Positions 27,527-35,810 are shown, counted from the first letter of the stretch. The stretch: DNA of 64,000 nucleotides from Clostridia bacterium (GCA_017442225.1 JAFSAR010000012.1:21500-85499); one strand, 5' to 3'. Notes: generated by a model not told the origin, from the sequence alone. A program made the numbers and translations.

Positions 27527-27561
27527 AAATCGGGAGAACCTTGGCGTTTTCCCGATTTTTT
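27527..27561 (+). terminator. Hairpin with T-run between kinase and phosphatase genes
   Basis: AAATCGGGAGAA pairs with TTTTCCCGATTT, ending in six T. It lies 16 bases before the phosphatase start and may lower its expression relative to the kinase rather than fully separate them. Confidence 0.7.
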
Positions 27562-27577
27562 AAAAGAAGGTTTTTAA

Positions 27578-28303
27578 ATGCAATATCTTGATATACACAC
27601 GCATATTTTGCCCGGTGTTGATGACGGCGCAAAGGATATGGAAACGGCGATAACCCTACTCGAAATGTTAAAAGAACAGGGCGTCACCGAGGTTATAGTG
27701 ACGCCGCATTTTTATCCGGATACCGACAGCGCGGAAGAATTTGCAGAATTTACAGGCAAGGCATACAACGACTTAAAAAACGAAATCGCGCATAAAGATT
27801 TACCAAGGATTTTTCTTGGCTGTGAGCTCAGATATTTCAGCGGAATGGGAAAAAGCCACGCTATAAAGCAGTTTGTTATATCGGGTACGAATTATTTATT
27901 GCTGGAATTGCCATACGGCGCTCCCGTTACAAAAACCGTTTTACAGGATATAATAGATATAAGCGAGCGGCAAGGACTTGTACCGATACTTGCGCATATT
28001 GAAAGATACGCAAAGGTGTCGGGCTTTAAAAAGCTTTTAAAGCTTATATCCGACGGATATGCTATATCTCATATAAACGCGGGCGCGGTTGTTACCAAAG
28101 AAACGGCAAGACTTTGTGAAAATCTTATTAAAAAAGGTTACGTGTCGTATATGGCAAGCGATACTCATTCGCCCGAACATCGACCGCCGCAGATAAAACA
28201 GGCGCTTGATGTAATAACCGACCGTCTCGGTCGTTCGGCAGCGAACCGACTTATTATAAAATCAAACCGACTTTTAGAAGAAATCGAGGGCGCTGATGAA
28301 TAG
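27578..28303 (+). CDS. CpsB/YwqE-type PHP-domain tyrosine-protein phosphatase
   Basis: Manganese-dependent phosphatase that removes phosphate from the BY-kinase tyrosine cluster. The 241-residue protein begins with the metal motif DIHTHILPGVDDGAKD and has TPHFYPD, EL-R-YFS and LAHIERY segments and the C-terminal ASDTHSPEHRPP metal ligand. Length and order behind the Wzz and kinase genes match CpsC-CpsD-CpsB sets. Its last 8 bases overlap the start of the pgeF gene. Confidence 0.92.
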   Translation: MQYLDIHTHILPGVDDGAKDMETAITLLEMLKEQGVTEVIVTPHFYPDTDSAEEFAEFTGKAYNDLKNEIAHKDLPRIFLGCELRYFSGMGKSHAIKQFVISGTNYLLLELPYGAPVTKTVLQDIIDISERQGLVPILAHIERYAKVSGFKKLLKLISDGYAISHINAGAVVTKETARLCENLIKKGYVSYMASDTHSPEHRPPQIKQALDVITDRLGRSAANRLIIKSNRLLEEIEGADE

Positions 28304-29117
28304 CAAAAACTTAAAAATAAACCAAAAAGGCGACTTGGTTTATATAACTTTTCCGCGCCTTGAAAATTGCGGCGCTGTGCGTCATACCTTTTCCACACGT
28401 CTTGGCGGCGTGAGTGAGGGACAATTTTCTACTATGAACACAAGCTTTTCGGGCGGCGACGATTTCCACAATGTAGAAGAAAACTACCGCCGTTTATGCT
28501 CAGCTGTAGGTATAGATGTATCACACTTGGTACTAAGCCGTCAGACGCATACGAACAACGTCCGCATTGTAACACGTGACGATTGCGGCACAGGATACAC
28601 AAAAGCGTCGTTTTGTGACGTTGACGGACTCATTACAAACCAATCGGGAGTTGCTCTCGTGACGCAGTACGCCGACTGCACACCGCTGCTTTTTTGCGAC
28701 CCCGTAAAGCGCGTGTGCGCGACAAGTCACGCAGGCTGGCGCGGAACTGTGAGTATGATTGGCAAGGTTACAGTCGAAAAAATGGTAAATGAATTCGGCT
28801 GTAATCCTGCGGATATAATAGCCGCGATAGGACCTTGCATTTGTCAGGATTGTTACGAGGTTGACACGCCCGTTTTTGACGCTTTTGTTGACAGCGGAAT
28901 TGATATTACCGATGTATTTCGCGAGGGCCGTGACGAAAATCACTTTATGTTAAATCTCGTCGCCGCAAATAAAAATATTTTGCTTTCGGCGGGAATAAGA
29001 GAGGATAATATTGATATAAGCGATATTTGTACTTGTTGCAACGCTCAAGAACTTCACTCTCACAGAGCAACAGGTGGGAAGCGCGGAAATCTCGCCGCAA
29101 TAATAGAACTAATTTAA
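28296..29117 (+). CDS. pgeF: Peptidoglycan editing factor PgeF / polyphenol oxidase (YfiH) family
   Basis: Cu/Zn-containing laccase-fold protein. In E. coli the homologue removes L-Ser-containing UDP-MurNAc misincorporation products. Features in the 273 residues: FSTRLGGVSEGQ, the SRQTHTNNV motif, YADCTPLLF, the metal histidine in SHAGWRGT and GPCICQDCYEV, then RATGGKRGN at the end. Overlaps the upstream phosphatase gene by 8 bases. The biochemical role is inferred from the family. Confidence 0.92.
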   Translation: MNSKNLKINQKGDLVYITFPRLENCGAVRHTFSTRLGGVSEGQFSTMNTSFSGGDDFHNVEENYRRLCSAVGIDVSHLVLSRQTHTNNVRIVTRDDCGTGYTKASFCDVDGLITNQSGVALVTQYADCTPLLFCDPVKRVCATSHAGWRGTVSMIGKVTVEKMVNEFGCNPADIIAAIGPCICQDCYEVDTPVFDAFVDSGIDITDVFREGRDENHFMLNLVAANKNILLSAGIREDNIDISDICTCCNAQELHSHRATGGKRGNLAAIIELI

Positions 29118-29138
29118 AAATTTTAAGGGGACAAAATT

Positions 29139-30470
29139 ATGAAACTGAATTATAAGCGCACTGTACTGATAGGCTTTGCCTTTATGGCAATTTTGGCATT
29201 TTGGCAGTTTTATGATCAGGTAATACCGTATTTACTTGAAGTAAAATTCGGACGTGACGTTTTTGAATCAAAGGCTTTTATGGCGATGGATAACGTGCTG
29301 GCTGTTTTTATGCTGCCGTTGTTTGGTAAATTATCAGATAAAACTCATACACGTTTGGGTAAGCGTACGCCATATATACTTTACGGAACAATAGCCTCGG
29401 TTATTCTTCTTTGCGTTTTGGCATATTTTGAGCGCATAAGTAATTTCTGGGGATTTATTATCGTGCTTATGCTTCTGCTTATTGCTATGGCGACCTACCG
29501 TTCGCCTGCTGTGGCGTATATGCCCGACGTTACCGAAAAGCCGCTTCGCAGTAAGGGTAACGCGATTATAAATCTTGTCGGTTATATCGGCGGAATTTTT
29601 GCTACAATTTTAATGATGTTTATGTTAAAGGGCGGCGAAAAGTACGTAGAAAACGGGGAAATAAAAATCAAGTATCCCGAAAGTTTATCCTTTACGCCCG
29701 TTTTCTTGATAATAGCCGCGTTTATGCTGGTGGCCGTTCTTATTATGGTATTAACGGTTAAAGAAAATAAAGTTTTGGCTGAAACCAACATTAAAGCCGA
29801 GGAAGAAACCGTCGATGCGGACTCAAAGATAAAGCTTTCAAGGCCTGTTAAAATGAGCCTTATTTTAATACTCTTGTCTGTGCTTTTGTGGTACACAGCC
29901 TATAACGGAGTAACAACCTCTTTTTCAATGTATTGCTTTAATATCTGGGGAATAGACCTTGGAACTTCATCAATGTATCTTACCGTAGCTACCGTTGCGG
30001 CTATTGCGGCATTTGTACCGCTCGGTTTATTGTCAAGCAAAATTGGCAGAAAAAAGGCGGTTCTTTTTGGTATAGTGTTGATGACTGTTTGCTATACCGT
30101 TGCAATTTTTGTAAGCGCAGATGTTGTTACAAAGGCTCCGTGGCTTATGTACGTAATGTTCGGTATTATAGGCATAGGTTGGGCGTCTATTAACGTAAAT
30201 TCGTTCCCCATGGTTGTAGAAATGTGCACAGGCTCTGACGTAGGCAAATACACAGGCTATTATTATACCTTTTCTATGGCGGCGCAGATTGTAACACCCT
30301 TGCTGTCGGGTTGGCTTATTAAAACGCTGCCAATAGGATATAAAATCTTATTCCCTTATGCAGTGATTTTCTCTGCAGCGTCGTTTATAACAATGTGCTT
30401 TGTGCGTCATGGCGATTCAAAACCTAGCAGCAAAAAGGCTATAGAAGAACAATTTGCGGCAGATAATTGA
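29139..30470 (+). CDS. MFS transporter, GPH/SLC45-like sugar symporter
   Basis: A 443-residue protein with about 12 membrane helices. The cytosolic loop SDKTHTRLGKRTPYI is the signature of the glycoside-pentoside-hexuronide and SLC45 sucrose-type branches, and PLLSGWLIKTLP near the end also fits. Likely imports a glycoside with cations. No glycosidase gene is adjacent, so the substrate cannot be guessed. Start ATG has AAGGGG 9 bases upstream. Confidence 0.85.
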   Translation: MKLNYKRTVLIGFAFMAILAFWQFYDQVIPYLLEVKFGRDVFESKAFMAMDNVLAVFMLPLFGKLSDKTHTRLGKRTPYILYGTIASVILLCVLAYFERISNFWGFIIVLMLLLIAMATYRSPAVAYMPDVTEKPLRSKGNAIINLVGYIGGIFATILMMFMLKGGEKYVENGEIKIKYPESLSFTPVFLIIAAFMLVAVLIMVLTVKENKVLAETNIKAEEETVDADSKIKLSRPVKMSLILILLSVLLWYTAYNGVTTSFSMYCFNIWGIDLGTSSMYLTVATVAAIAAFVPLGLLSSKIGRKKAVLFGIVLMTVCYTVAIFVSADVVTKAPWLMYVMFGIIGIGWASINVNSFPMVVEMCTGSDVGKYTGYYYTFSMAAQIVTPLLSGWLIKTLPIGYKILFPYAVIFSAASFITMCFVRHGDSKPSSKKAIEEQFAADN

Positions 30471-30488
30471 TTATAAGAGGAAATACAA

Positions 30489-31181
30489 ATGCAATTTAGC
30501 GGTTTTCAAAAATTAACATTACTCGACTACCCAGAAAAAACTGCTTGCACCCTGTTTACCGCAGGGTGCAATTTTCGCTGCCCTTTTTGCCATAATGCAG
30601 CGCTTGTAACCCATATTGATAATTCTAACTTTTTTACCGAAGAATATATTTTGGATTATCTTAAAAAACGCCGAGGAATACTCGACGGAGTGTGCATTAC
30701 GGGCGGCGAGCCGTTAATGCACAAAGAACTGCCCAATTTTATTGCCAAAGTAAAGGCATTGGGTTATTTGGTAAAGCTTGACACAAACGGTAGCTATCCT
30801 GACCGTCTTGCCGCGCTTATAGATAGCGGCAATATTGATTACGTCGCGATGGACATTAAAAATTCACAAGAAAAATATCTCGAAACCGCAGACTGCAGCG
30901 CGGAAGATTTTGAAAACGTAAAAAAAAGCGTCGAGCTTTTAAAACAGAAAAAAATCGACTTTGAATTTCGCACAACCGTCGTGCGCGAGTATCATGCGGT
31001 AGAGGATATTAAAAAAATTGCAGAATGGATAAAGGGCGCAGACAAATATTTTTTACAAAACTTTATAGATTCGGGCGACCTTATAAAAAATAATTTATCG
31101 GCAGTAACGCCTCAAACCCTTGATTTAATGCACAGTTCCGCACAAGATGTAATACCGAATGTGGAAAAAAGAGGAATTTAA
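30489..31181 (+). CDS. nrdG: Anaerobic ribonucleoside-triphosphate reductase activating protein
   Basis: Radical-SAM activase that installs the glycyl radical on NrdD. The 230-residue protein begins with QFSGFQKLTLLDYPEK and carries the CxxxCxxC cluster motif as GCNFRCPFC near residue 30, then the SAM-binding GGEP in CITGGEPLM near residue 72. This longer form belongs to the pyruvate formate-lyase-activase-like NrdG group found in clostridia. nrdD lies about 100 bases downstream with its own promoter and NrdR-like boxes between. Confidence 0.9.
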   Translation: MQFSGFQKLTLLDYPEKTACTLFTAGCNFRCPFCHNAALVTHIDNSNFFTEEYILDYLKKRRGILDGVCITGGEPLMHKELPNFIAKVKALGYLVKLDTNGSYPDRLAALIDSGNIDYVAMDIKNSQEKYLETADCSAEDFENVKKSVELLKQKKIDFEFRTTVVREYHAVEDIKKIAEWIKGADKYFLQNFIDSGDLIKNNLSAVTPQTLDLMHSSAQDVIPNVEKRGI

Positions 31182-31228
31182 CACAAGATATTGTGATTTT
31201 ACTATTGACAAAACACAAAATAAACGAT
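31181..31228 (+). promoter_or_regulatory. Tandem NrdR-box-like operators upstream of nrdD
   Basis: A 16-base palindromic site ACACAAGATATTGTGA at 31181-31196 fits the NrdR consensus (acACwAtATaTwGtgt). A second, weaker site starting ACACAAAATA lies at 31213-31228. Their starts are 32 bases apart, the spacing known for NrdR box pairs, and the second box falls in the promoter spacer. Confidence 0.65.
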
Positions 31229-31233
31229 ATAAT
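31205..31233 (+). promoter_or_regulatory. Promoter of nrdD
   Basis: TTGACA at 31205-31210 and TATAAT at 31228-31233 with a 17-bp spacer, consensus, overlapped by the NrdR-like boxes. Confidence 0.85.
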
Positions 31234-31283
31234 GTATCTTGCTCACCTCTAATGAGGCAATAAAAAAGAAAAGGGGACAAGAT

Positions 31284-33653
31284 ATGTATAACGTAGTAAA
31301 ACGCGACGGAAAACTTGTGAATTTTGACATTCAGAAGATTAGCGACGCGATAAAACAGGCTTTTGAGGCTTGTCAGAAAGAGTACAATCAGGATATTATC
31401 GACTTTTTAGCGCTTAAGGTAACCGCGGATTTTACCGAAAAGATTGAGGACGGTAAAATCACCGTTGAAAATATTCAGGACAGCGTAGAGTCTGTTCTTA
31501 TTAAAGCGGGCTATGATGACGTTGCAAAGGCATATATTATTTATCGCCGTCAGCGCGAAAAGGTAAGAAATATTAACGCTACAATGGTTGACTATAAGGC
31601 GATTATAGACAACTATCTTAATGTCAACGACTGGCGCGTAAAAGAAAATTCTACCGTTACCTATTCTGTAGGCGGTCTTATTCTTTCAAACTCAGGTGCA
31701 GTTACGGCTAACTATTGGCTTTCTGAAATATATGATGATGAAATAGGCAATGCGCACCGTAATGCAGATATTCATATCCACGACCTTTCTATGCTTACAG
31801 GCTACTGCGCAGGTTGGTCGCTTAAACAGCTTATTCAAGAGGGCTTGGGCGGCGTACCGGGTAAGATTACCTCTTCACCTGCAAGCCACCTGTCAACTCT
31901 TTGCAACCAGATGGTAAACTTCCTTGGTATTATGCAAAACGAATGGGCAGGCGCTCAGGCTTTCTCATCGTTTGATACATATCTTGCGCCTTTTGTAAAG
32001 GTTGACAACCTTACCTATAAAGAGGTAAAGCAGTGTATCCAGAGCTTTATTTATGGTGTAAATACACCTTCGCGCTGGGGCACACAGTCACCCTTTACCA
32101 ATATCACTCTTGACTGGACAGTTCCTAACGACTTGGCAGAGCTTAACTGTATCGTTGGCGGCAAGGAAATGGACTTTAAATATAAAGACTGTAAAGCGGA
32201 AATGGATATGATAAACCGTGCGTTTATCGAAATTATGATCGAAGGCGATGCAAACGGCCGCGGCTTCCAGTATCCTATTCCTACCTATTCAATCACACGT
32301 GATTTTGACTGGTCAGAGACAGAGAACAACAAGCTGCTCTTTGAAATGACCGCAAAATACGGCACACCTTATTTCTCAAACTATATCAACTCTGATATGG
32401 AACCCAGCGATGTTCGTTCAATGTGCTGCAGACTTCGTCTTGACCTTCGTGAGCTTCGCAAAAAGTCGGGCGGCTTCTTCGGTAGCGGCGAATCAACAGG
32501 TTCTGTAGGCGTTGTTACCATCAATATGCCACGAATTGCGTATCTTGCAAAGGATGAGGCAGATTTCTATGCCCGTCTCGACAAAATGATGGATATTTCT
32601 GCTCGCTCACTCCACGTTAAGCGTACAGTTATTACAAAGCTTCTTGAAGCAGGTCTTTATCCATATACAAAGAGATATCTCGGCACATTTAATAACCACT
32701 TCTCAACCATAGGTCTTGTTGGTATGAATGAGGTTGGCCTTAACGCTAAGTGGCTTGGTGAGGATCTTACCCACGAAAAGACTCAGAACTTTACAAAAGA
32801 TGTTCTTAATCATATGCGTGAGCGTCTTTCAGACTATCAGGAACAGTACGGCGACCTCTATAACCTTGAGGCTACCCCTGCTGAGTCAACCGCTTTCCGT
32901 CTTGCTAAGCACGACCTTAAGCATTATCCAAATATTATTACTGCAGGTCGCGGACCGGACGAGACACCTTACTACACCAACTCTTCACATCTGCCTGTTG
33001 GCTATACCGAGGACATATTCTCGGCTCTCGATGTACAGGATGAACTCCAGACACTTTATACATCGGGTACTGTATTCCACGCATTCCTCGGTGAAAAACT
33101 TCCCGATTGGAAGGCAGCAGCAAACCTTGTAAGAAAAATTGCCGAAAACTACAGACTTCCTTACTACACAATGTCACCGACATATTCTGTGTGTAAGAAT
33201 CACGGTTATATTTCGGGTGAGGTTTATACCTGTCCCGATTGCGGTGAAAAGACCGAGGTTTACAGCCGTATTACAGGCTATTACCGCCCCGTTCAAAACT
33301 GGAACGATGGTAAGTCACAGGAATTTAAGGACCGTAAGGTTTACGACATTGCCAATTCAAAGCTTACCCACGACGGCGTAATGGAAACCGCTTGCGCGTG
33401 CGAGCAAAAGTCGGACGCAATCCTTGCTGACGGCATATATCTTTTCACAACAGCAACCTGCCCCAACTGCAAAATAGCGGTGTCATTGCTTGATAAGGCT
33501 GGCGTTATCTTCAACAAGCTTCTTGCTAACGAAAACGTAGAGGCAGTAAACGCCCTCGGCATTAAGCAAGCGCCAACACTTGTTGTTGTAGAAAACGGAA
33601 ACGCTATAAAATACACAGGCGTATCTGATATTAAAAAATATCTTAACGCGTAA
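31284..33653 (+). CDS. nrdD: Anaerobic ribonucleoside-triphosphate reductase fused to a C-terminal glutaredoxin-like domain
   Basis: Class III reductase making dNTPs without oxygen. Of 789 residues, about 1-95 form an ATP-cone (VVKRDGKLVNFDIQKI), followed by the glycyl radical enzyme barrel. A zinc-type segment (SVCKNHGY and TCPDCG) precedes the glycyl radical site RITGYYRP near residue 665 and WNDGKSQEF. From about residue 711 an extra domain of 79 residues has a CPNC redox motif (726-729) and the cis-proline QAPTL, a thioredoxin/glutaredoxin fold. Some class III enzymes use a redoxin rather than formate as reductant; here it appears built in. The ATG at 31284 follows AAGGGG. trxB follows downstream. 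Confidence 0.95.
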   Translation: MYNVVKRDGKLVNFDIQKISDAIKQAFEACQKEYNQDIIDFLALKVTADFTEKIEDGKITVENIQDSVESVLIKAGYDDVAKAYIIYRRQREKVRNINATMVDYKAIIDNYLNVNDWRVKENSTVTYSVGGLILSNSGAVTANYWLSEIYDDEIGNAHRNADIHIHDLSMLTGYCAGWSLKQLIQEGLGGVPGKITSSPASHLSTLCNQMVNFLGIMQNEWAGAQAFSSFDTYLAPFVKVDNLTYKEVKQCIQSFIYGVNTPSRWGTQSPFTNITLDWTVPNDLAELNCIVGGKEMDFKYKDCKAEMDMINRAFIEIMIEGDANGRGFQYPIPTYSITRDFDWSETENNKLLFEMTAKYGTPYFSNYINSDMEPSDVRSMCCRLRLDLRELRKKSGGFFGSGESTGSVGVVTINMPRIAYLAKDEADFYARLDKMMDISARSLHVKRTVITKLLEAGLYPYTKRYLGTFNNHFSTIGLVGMNEVGLNAKWLGEDLTHEKTQNFTKDVLNHMRERLSDYQEQYGDLYNLEATPAESTAFRLAKHDLKHYPNIITAGRGPDETPYYTNSSHLPVGYTEDIFSALDVQDELQTLYTSGTVFHAFLGEKLPDWKAAANLVRKIAENYRLPYYTMSPTYSVCKNHGYISGEVYTCPDCGEKTEVYSRITGYYRPVQNWNDGKSQEFKDRKVYDIANSKLTHDGVMETACACEQKSDAILADGIYLFTTATCPNCKIAVSLLDKAGVIFNKLLANENVEAVNALGIKQAPTLVVVENGNAIKYTGVSDIKKYLNA

Positions 33654-33667
33654 AAATTAAAACTTAA

Positions 33668-33700
33668 AATGTGGCAGGATAACACCTGCCACATTGTTTT
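33668..33700 (+). terminator. Terminator after nrdD
   Basis: AATGTGGCAGG at 33668-33678, loop ATAACA, CCTGCCACATT at 33685-33695, then GTTTT. It lies just before the trxB ribosome binding site, so trxB may depend on read-through or a weak local promoter. Confidence 0.8.
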
Positions 33701-33716
33701 AGTGAGGATAAAAATT

Positions 33717-34616
33717 ATGTATGATATTATAGTTATAGGCGGCGGTCCTGCAGGTCTTACCGCGGCAATCTATGCACGTCGCGCAAATAAGAGCGTATTA
33801 GTTATCGAAAAAGGCTCTTTTGGCGGTCAAATTACCTTTTCACCAAAGGTTGAAAATATACCGGGTTTTGCTGAGGTTACAGGCAACGAGTTTGCTGAAA
33901 AGTTAGTGGAACAAGCGCTTGGTCTTGATGCAGAGGTTGAGTGCGCCGAGGTTTTAGAGATAAAGCAGGGCGACATTAAAACCGTTGTTACCGACAGCGG
34001 CGAATATGAGACACGCACCGTTATTATCGCAACGGGCGCCAAGCACCGTATGTTAGGGTTGCCTCGCGAGGAAGAATTTGTGGGCGAGGGTATATCCTTT
34101 TGCGCCGTGTGTGACGGTGCGTTTTACGCAGGACGCGACGTTGCGGTTATTGGCGGAGGCAATTCGGCGCTGCAAGAGGCGATATTGCTAGCTGATTTGG
34201 CTAAAAAAGTTTATGTGGTTCAAAACCTCGATTTTCTTACAGGCGAGCAAAAATTACAGGAAAAACTTAACAATAAAGAAAATGTTGAGATAATACTCGG
34301 GCATACCGTAAAAGGCGTTCTTGGTGATACCACACTCACGGGCATTACCGTTGCCGATAACAGTGGCAACGAAAAACAGCTTACCATTGACGGTATGTTT
34401 GTAGCGATCGGTCTTATTCCTCAAAACGAGGCTTTTGAGGGCGTTATAAATCTTGATGAACGCGGTTACGTAACATCAGACGAAAACTGCCTTACCAATG
34501 CCGACGGTATTTTTGTTGCAGGCGATTGCCGTAGTAAAAAAATCCGTCAGGTAGCAACGGCGGCCGCCGACGGCGCAATCGCCGCATTGGCAGCATGCGA
34601 TTATTTGGACAAATAA
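33717..34616 (+). CDS. trxB: Thioredoxin-disulfide reductase
   Basis: FAD/NAD(P)H-dependent reductase that recycles thioredoxin-type proteins. The 299-residue protein has the FAD motif VIGGGPAGLTAAIYARR, the redox pair CAVC in SFCAVCDGAFY near residue 134, the NADPH motif AVIGGGNSALQEA and the C-terminal FAD segment GIFVAGDCR. The ATG at 33717 behind GAGG is the start; longer in-frame starts lie in the terminator hairpin. Its place next to the NrdD-redoxin fusion suggests it may reduce that domain, which is inference. Confidence 0.95.
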   Translation: MYDIIVIGGGPAGLTAAIYARRANKSVLVIEKGSFGGQITFSPKVENIPGFAEVTGNEFAEKLVEQALGLDAEVECAEVLEIKQGDIKTVVTDSGEYETRTVIIATGAKHRMLGLPREEEFVGEGISFCAVCDGAFYAGRDVAVIGGGNSALQEAILLADLAKKVYVVQNLDFLTGEQKLQEKLNNKENVEIILGHTVKGVLGDTTLTGITVADNSGNEKQLTIDGMFVAIGLIPQNEAFEGVINLDERGYVTSDENCLTNADGIFVAGDCRSKKIRQVATAAADGAIAALAACDYLDK

Positions 34617-34620
34617 AATT

Positions 34621-34656
34621 AACTCCCGACTTGAATTTTCAAGTCGGGAGTTTTTT
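34621..34656 (+). terminator. Terminator after trxB
   Basis: AACTCCCGACTTGAA and its exact complement TTCAAGTCGGGAGTT separated by two bases, followed by six T. It ends at the stop of the convergent XRE gene. Confidence 0.93.
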
Positions 34657-34657
34657 G

Positions 34658-34879
34658 TTATCTTTTTGGATAAGGTAAATCGGGCAAACCTAAAATATAA
34701 TCTGCAGAAACATTATAATAAATGCTTAACTGCTTTACTATATGGCTGGGTATTTCGGTTTCGCCACGTTCCCATCGTTGATAGGTTGTCGTATAAACAT
34801 TTAATATTTTCGCAATTTCGGCTTGTGTCAAGTCTTTATCTTCTCTTAAATCTCTAACTCTTTGATAAATATATTCCAT
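34658..34879 (-). CDS. XRE (Cro/CI) family transcriptional regulator
   Basis: A 73-residue single-domain DNA-binding protein. The HTH is DLTQAEIAKILNVYTTTYQRWERGE (given here as DLTQAEIAKIL then TTTYQRWERGE), followed by the usual SIYYNVSADYILGLPD tail. There is no sensor domain. Its ribosome binding site GAGGTG and start codon lie inside the first of three palindromic operators (34879-34950), so autorepression is likely. Targets are unknown; the divergent promoter in the same operator array is the obvious candidate. Confidence 0.9.
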   Translation of the reverse strand: MEYIYQRVRDLREDKDLTQAEIAKILNVYTTTYQRWERGETEIPSHIVKQLSIYYNVSADYILGLPDLPYPKR

Positions 34880-34950
34880 AGTAACACCTCAAGTGTTACT
34901 ATAACTCAAAACACAGAAATGTGTTGACAATAACACAAAGTTGTGTTATT
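34879..34950. promoter_or_regulatory. Three palindromic operators upstream of the XRE gene
   Basis: Site 1 (34879-34901): TAGTAACAC, 5 bases, and its exact complement. Site 2 (34910-34925): AACACA, 4 bases, TGTGTT. Site 3 (34929-34950): AATAACACAA, 2 bases, and its exact complement. All share AACAC/GTGTT half-sites, and the centres are 22 to 28 bases apart. Site 1 covers the XRE ribosome binding site; site 3 lies between the -35 and -10 of a rightward promoter. Confidence 0.75.
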
Positions 34951-34952
34951 AT
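34924..34952 (+). promoter_or_regulatory. Rightward promoter inside the XRE operator array
   Basis: TTGACA at 34924-34929 and TATTAT at 34947-34952, 17-bp spacer, with operator 3 filling the spacer. No protein gene lies downstream on this strand before a terminator at 35010. Confidence 0.6.
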
Positions 34953-34958
34953 GCATAT

Positions 34959-35045
34959 GGTCGCCAAACCAAAAACATAAAATTGCATCTGTTGCGACAC
35001 GCCACACAAAAAAGAACACTGCTAAAATTTTAGCAGTGTTCTTTT
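34959..35045 (+). ncRNA. Candidate small RNA divergent from the XRE gene
   Basis: Transcription from the promoter at 34924 would start near 34959 and end at the hairpin at 35010-35045, giving an RNA of roughly 87 bases. The only ATG frames are under 10 codons and lack a ribosome binding site. No known RNA family is recognised. The call is inferred from promoter plus terminator only; the terminator may simply belong to rex. Confidence 0.35.
35010..35045. terminator. Perfect palindrome serving as bidirectional terminator (rex side and small RNA side)
   Basis: AAAAGAACACTGCTAAAA at 35010-35027 followed directly by its exact complement at 35028-35045; A and T runs on both flanks. A further hairpin with arms GGGACGATG and CATCGTCCC lies between it and rex, at about 35060-35081. 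Confidence 0.8.
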
Positions 35046-35091
35046 GCTTTAAATGTAGGGGACGATGCCCACATCGTCCCGAAAAAATCAT

Positions 35092-35718
35092 TTAATTACT
35101 CAATTTATAAGATAATGTCATCAGGCTGTCGCCAAAATGTATGTTTTCAACCTCTACTTGTGGGTGGTCGAGCGCAATATCATAGTGGCTGAAATTTAAA
35201 AAGCCTTTGACACCCAATTTTATCAGTTGATCACAAATTTCTTTTGATGCATCTTTAGGAATACAAAGTATTGCCGCGCGCGGCATATTTTCGCGGCAGA
35301 ATTCATCTAATGTAGATATATGTCTTATCGGTACGTTGCGCACCATCTGACCCACAAGCGATTCCTTTGCGTCAAACATACCAATAAGGTGAAATCCCTT
35401 TGACTCAAAATTTATATAATGTGCAATGGCTTTCCCCAGATTGCCCACACCTATAAGTATCGCGTTTTGTGGGCGGTCTAGACCGAGTATGCGGCCAATC
35501 TCGCCTTGCAACAGCTCAATATTATAGCCATAACCCTGCTGACCGAATTCACCAAAGCAGTTAAGGTCCTGACGTATCTGGCTGGCAGTAAGGTGCATAC
35601 GCTCTGACAACTCGCGTGACGATATGCGTGTGAGTCCCTCTTTTTTTAGCTCGCCTAAAAATCTGTAATACCGCGGCAAGCGGTTAATTACCGAGTTTGA
35701 AATGCCCGTTGGTTTCAT
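35092..35718 (-). CDS. rex: Redox-sensing transcriptional repressor Rex
   Basis: Rex senses the NADH/NAD+ ratio and represses fermentation and respiration genes. The 208-residue protein has an N-terminal winged helix (RISSRELSERMHLTASQIRQD, split as RISSRELSERMH and LTASQIRQDLNCFG), the GQQGYGYNIE linker, and a Rossmann domain with LIGVGNLGKAIAHY near residue 90. The C-terminal swapped helix ends LMTLSYKLS. Length is normal. It is divergent from the Fur-family gene at 35891 and shares a 170-base promoter region with it. Confidence 0.95.
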   Translation of the reverse strand: MKPTGISNSVINRLPRYYRFLGELKKEGLTRISSRELSERMHLTASQIRQDLNCFGEFGQQGYGYNIELLQGEIGRILGLDRPQNAILIGVGNLGKAIAHYINFESKGFHLIGMFDAKESLVGQMVRNVPIRHISTLDEFCRENMPRAAILCIPKDASKEICDQLIKLGVKGFLNFSHYDIALDHPQVEVENIHFGDSLMTLSYKLSN

Positions 35719-35748
35719 CTAAATATAACCTCTAATTCTTTAAAAAGA

Positions 35749-35767
35749 TTGTTAAAAACTTGAACAA
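35749..35767. promoter_or_regulatory. Possible Rex operator upstream of rex
   Basis: TTGTTAAAAACTTGAACAA has the TTGTT/AACAA ends of a Rex site, about 30 bases before the rex start. It is 19 rather than 18 bases long and the inner pairing is imperfect, so the call is tentative. Confidence 0.35.
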
Positions 35768-35810
35768 GTCTATTTTAAAAAATTTTTTTAAAAAAGTCAA
35801 GAAAAAATGC

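Noticed and set aside
35057..35082. GGGACGATG/CATCGTCCC hairpin between rex and its terminator as a REP copy
   Set aside because: It lacks the GGGGACGGTT core and flanks of the REP family at 56-59 kb; best treated as a local hairpin.
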